A stretch of DNA of 64,000 bases from NCBI RefSeq assembly GCF_002307495.1, contig NZ_NTMR01000024.1, positions 43,697 through 107,696 on the forward strand, given 5' to 3'. The notes under the pieces were generated by a model, which worked only from the letters and a program-made list of their open reading frames with translations, ran no database searches and was not told the origin of the DNA. Every line of letters begins with the position of its first letter. The stretch's first letter is position 1. Of this stretch, positions 63,201-64,000 are shown piece by piece. The position numbers were made by a program, and so were the translations under genes. The DNA is from Pseudomonas abyssi (GTDB lineage Bacteria; Pseudomonadota; Gammaproteobacteria; Pseudomonadales; Pseudomonadaceae).

Positions 63201-64000
63201 TGGCTGATACTGCTATACCACTGCCCACCCACCAGACCGCCGACGAGATTCTGGCCCGTAATATCGACGTTTTCCAGCCCCACCTGACGCAGCGTTGCGC
63301 CATCGGCGAAGCCAAACAGGCCGACACTCTCTGTGGCTCCCCGATCAATAAACAGATCACTGATCACATGCCCCAAGCCATCAAATACGCCACGGAAGCT
63401 ATTGCTGTAACTGCTACCAATCGGATCAAACCCCGCACCGCTGTTCCAGCCTGCTGTGGCACTGGCATCAATATCCGCCCCCAGCACGTAGTTGCCGGTA
63501 AGTCCGCTGTTGATGGCTTGCAGCTGTTGCAGAGTGAGGATGACGTTATAGGCATCAGGGCGGTTGGTTGCAGTGATGGTGCCGCTGGGCAAATCATGGC
63601 GGTTAAAGACCTGATTGCCCGACAGCCCCAGCAGATAAGGCGTAATCTGGTCACCGGCATTGCCCCACACCTCGCCAAACTCGAAACCGGTGAAGCTGTC
63701 GGCGGAGAACATTTGGGCGGTGGTCAGGCCCGTGCCACCGCCAGCGCTCGTTGCCTGGCCGGTTGTTTCGGTGTTCCAGTAGCTGTTGGTGATGGAGGTG
63801 TAACTAGGGGCCTGATACGCGACCAGACCGCCAACCAGACCACTCCCCATTACCGCACCGGTGGCATAGGACTGGCTGATGTTGCCACCGTTCTGACGCC
63901 CGACCAGACCGCCAACCTCACCACTCCCCGTTACCGCACCTGTGGCATAGGACTGGCTGATGCTGCCATCAAACTGATGCCCGACCAGACCGCCAACCTC
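60254..64000 (-). CDS. TpsA exoprotein (filamentous-hemagglutinin-like), 3' part
   Basis: The frame is open from the right edge to the stop at 60254, about 1,248 residues; the N-terminal TPS secretion domain lies outside. From N to C: GLUG-type repeats (VGGLVG...SISQSYATGAV), a second region with FxGxFDGLGHVISDLFI (GLUG/FIVAR-like), more GLUG, an MBG-like domain (TYGDLYAI), five YDG-type repeats of about 83 residues (VYDGTTDADV..SGDDL..DAGNYTL), and a Pro/Gln-rich end with an OmpA-like-looking final segment (AHAQSVAELLQRLGV). Secreted adhesin or surface protein exported by TpsB. Confidence 0.9.
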   Translation of the reverse strand, partial: EVGGLVGHQFDGSISQSYATGAVTGSGEVGGLVGRQNGGNISQSYATGAVMGSGLVGGLVAYQAPSYTSITNSYWNTETTGQATSAGGGTGLTTAQMFSADSFTGFEFGEVWGNAGDQITPYLLGLSGNQVFNRHDLPSGTITATNRPDAYNVILTLQQLQAINSGLTGNYVLGADIDASATAGWNSGAGFDPIGSSYSNSFRGVFDGLGHVISDLFIDRGATESVGLFGFADGATLRQVGLENVDITGQNLVGGLVGGQWYSSISHSYATGAVTGSNNVGGLVGAQTGSSISQSYATGAVTGSNDVGGLVGAQTGSSISQSYAIGEVQGGVDVGGLVGYLDNGSISQSYASASVDGNNRVGGLVGTQASGDISESYATGEVRGNNIVGTLIGNSSGTISNSYYLLTDNRTIESTDFGVNTRGGVRVASGLTGKTLTLKGGLGISLLDSVELGDNALLVQTDGRIFLRSGSTVTSSAAGDALVLAGVTFINQADRSALSATNADGRWLIYSDNPDDNTFGGLASGNQALWNTSWTGSPSVTAAGNRYVFAMQPTLTVTGTVDGSKTYGDLYAITTPVAGTDYTLSGFVDAAAYGDVFTQDDASNIGAPTLASAGAAASANAGSYGLTWQVGDLDATGYNVDLTATGGTLTVTPKIIDLINAIAQNKVYDGTTDADVTADLDGVISGDDLAVALNGAFDNKHAGTGKDVTVTGSLSGLDAGNYTLNGPLTTTADISAKVIDLINAVAASKTYDGTSDADVAADLSGVLSGDDLQLAVSGEFDDKNAGTGKTVTVNGALSGADAGNYALSSSSITTTADITAKVIDLINAAAASKTYDGTTDADVTADLAGVISGDDLAAALNGAFDNKHAGTGKEVTVTGSLSGLDAGNYTLNGTVTTTANISAKVIDLINAVAASKTYDGTSDADVAADLSGVLSGDDLQLAVSGAFDDKNAGTGKTVTVSGALSGADAGNYALSASSITTTADISAKMIDLINVLVQHKVYDGTADAQVTAALGGVLSGDDLRVNLDAWFADAEIGEAKTVTVSGVLDGADSQNYQLNSPIQVLASILAYLPPQGYQEAINYRPPQQPLEQSLPTPEQQALQLEVLGDGLNLSGLGGAVTLTVPTAPERPLALRLNSSQLQTVGLSGSEIGRTDAATPSLFVALAAFLKANPEARVQLMVQTGDAGANLIDPQRFIAHAQSVAELLQRLGVPDGQLQTVATRNPRPFSAGSLPLAMMVNSRADVQAE
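60790..62041 (-). repeat. Five YDG repeats in an A-B-A-B-C order
   Basis: Units start (minus strand) near 62041, 61792, 61540, 61291 and 61039, spaced 249, 252, 249 and 252 bp. The first and third match one another (A), as do the second and fourth (B), giving a near-identical 501-bp dimer; the fifth (C) has diverged. Recombination between dimers could change protein length. Confidence 0.85.
62790..63260 (-). repeat. GLUG repeat array with near-identical 81-bp units
   Basis: Encodes repeats of about 24-27 residues of the form VGGLVG..SISQSYATG. Two adjacent 81-bp units (63031-63111 and 63112-63192) are almost identical. Further GLUG units continue from 63780 to the right edge. Confidence 0.8.

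Noticed and set aside
60790..63260. Regularly spaced repeats resembling a CRISPR or satellite
   Set aside because: The repeats stay in one reading frame and encode GLUG and YDG protein repeats.

Overview
The window is high-GC gammaproteobacterial DNA, most like a member of the Pseudomonadaceae (Pseudomonas, Stutzerimonas or Halopseudomonas). The reasons are a Pseudomonas-type leucine/isovalerate (liu) operon under a MerR-family LiuR, a guanine-xanthine-urate operon built on the membrane urate hydroxylase PuuD, a PmpAB/SulP sulfur-transport operon under a BigR/PigS-like repressor, and integron recombination sites of the GTTATGC type. This assignment is inference; no rRNA or other marker gene is present. 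No tRNA or rRNA gene, IS transposase, phage gene or CRISPR array was seen.

Layout. 1-3.7 kb: the start of an ECF sigma factor, a ParD-like antitoxin fused by overlap to a second methionine aminopeptidase, an SDR, and a cytochrome b561 facing a cytochrome c'. 3.7-8.6 kb: a persulfide-type ArsR repressor with the PmpA, PmpB, SulP and DUF2892 membrane proteins, a divergent OsmC peroxidase, and GltS. 8.6-9.4 kb: non-coding DNA holding a dispersed structured repeat that is interrupted by a 264-bp inverted-repeat (MITE-like) element. 9.4-15.6 kb: a tight seven-gene operon (thermostable-hemolysin-family protein, adenylate-forming enzyme, heme-oxygenase-like diiron enzyme, SDR, exported TPR protein, response regulator, sensor kinase) that looks like an uncharacterised small-molecule pathway with its own sensor. 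15.7-25.8 kb: an SDR and a five-gene phosphorelay/c-di-GMP cluster. 26-27.5 kb: an aldo/keto reductase and a Gly/Cys-tailed membrane-anchored protein.

27.6-43.6 kb is a purine island. On the minus strand XdhABC, UraD, UraH, GuaD and PuuD turn guanine and (hypo)xanthine into allantoin. Divergent from it are a nucleoside-type ABC transporter without a binding protein, an outer-membrane Tsx-like channel, a RutR-like TetR regulator, an amidohydrolase/deaminase and a 2-oxoglutarate/Fe(II)-type oxygenase. RutR-like palindromes lie between the two arms. 43.7-53.3 kb: acetoacetyl-CoA synthetase and liuEDCBA with an inserted GNAT gene and liuR, punctuated by 7-bp repeat tracts.

53.6-57.1 kb is an integrase-less integron cassette array (CALIN): six attC-like sites, all in the same orientation, framing AT-richer small genes on the minus strand (UDG-like, unknown, membrane protein, lipoprotein, DUF3024, SUKH-like). 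It is followed by a second copy of the dispersed repeat and a scrambled EamA/DMT transporter pseudogene. 58.5-64 kb is a two-partner secretion locus: TpsB, and the 3' part of a large TpsA exoprotein with GLUG and YDG/MBG repeats that runs off the right edge.
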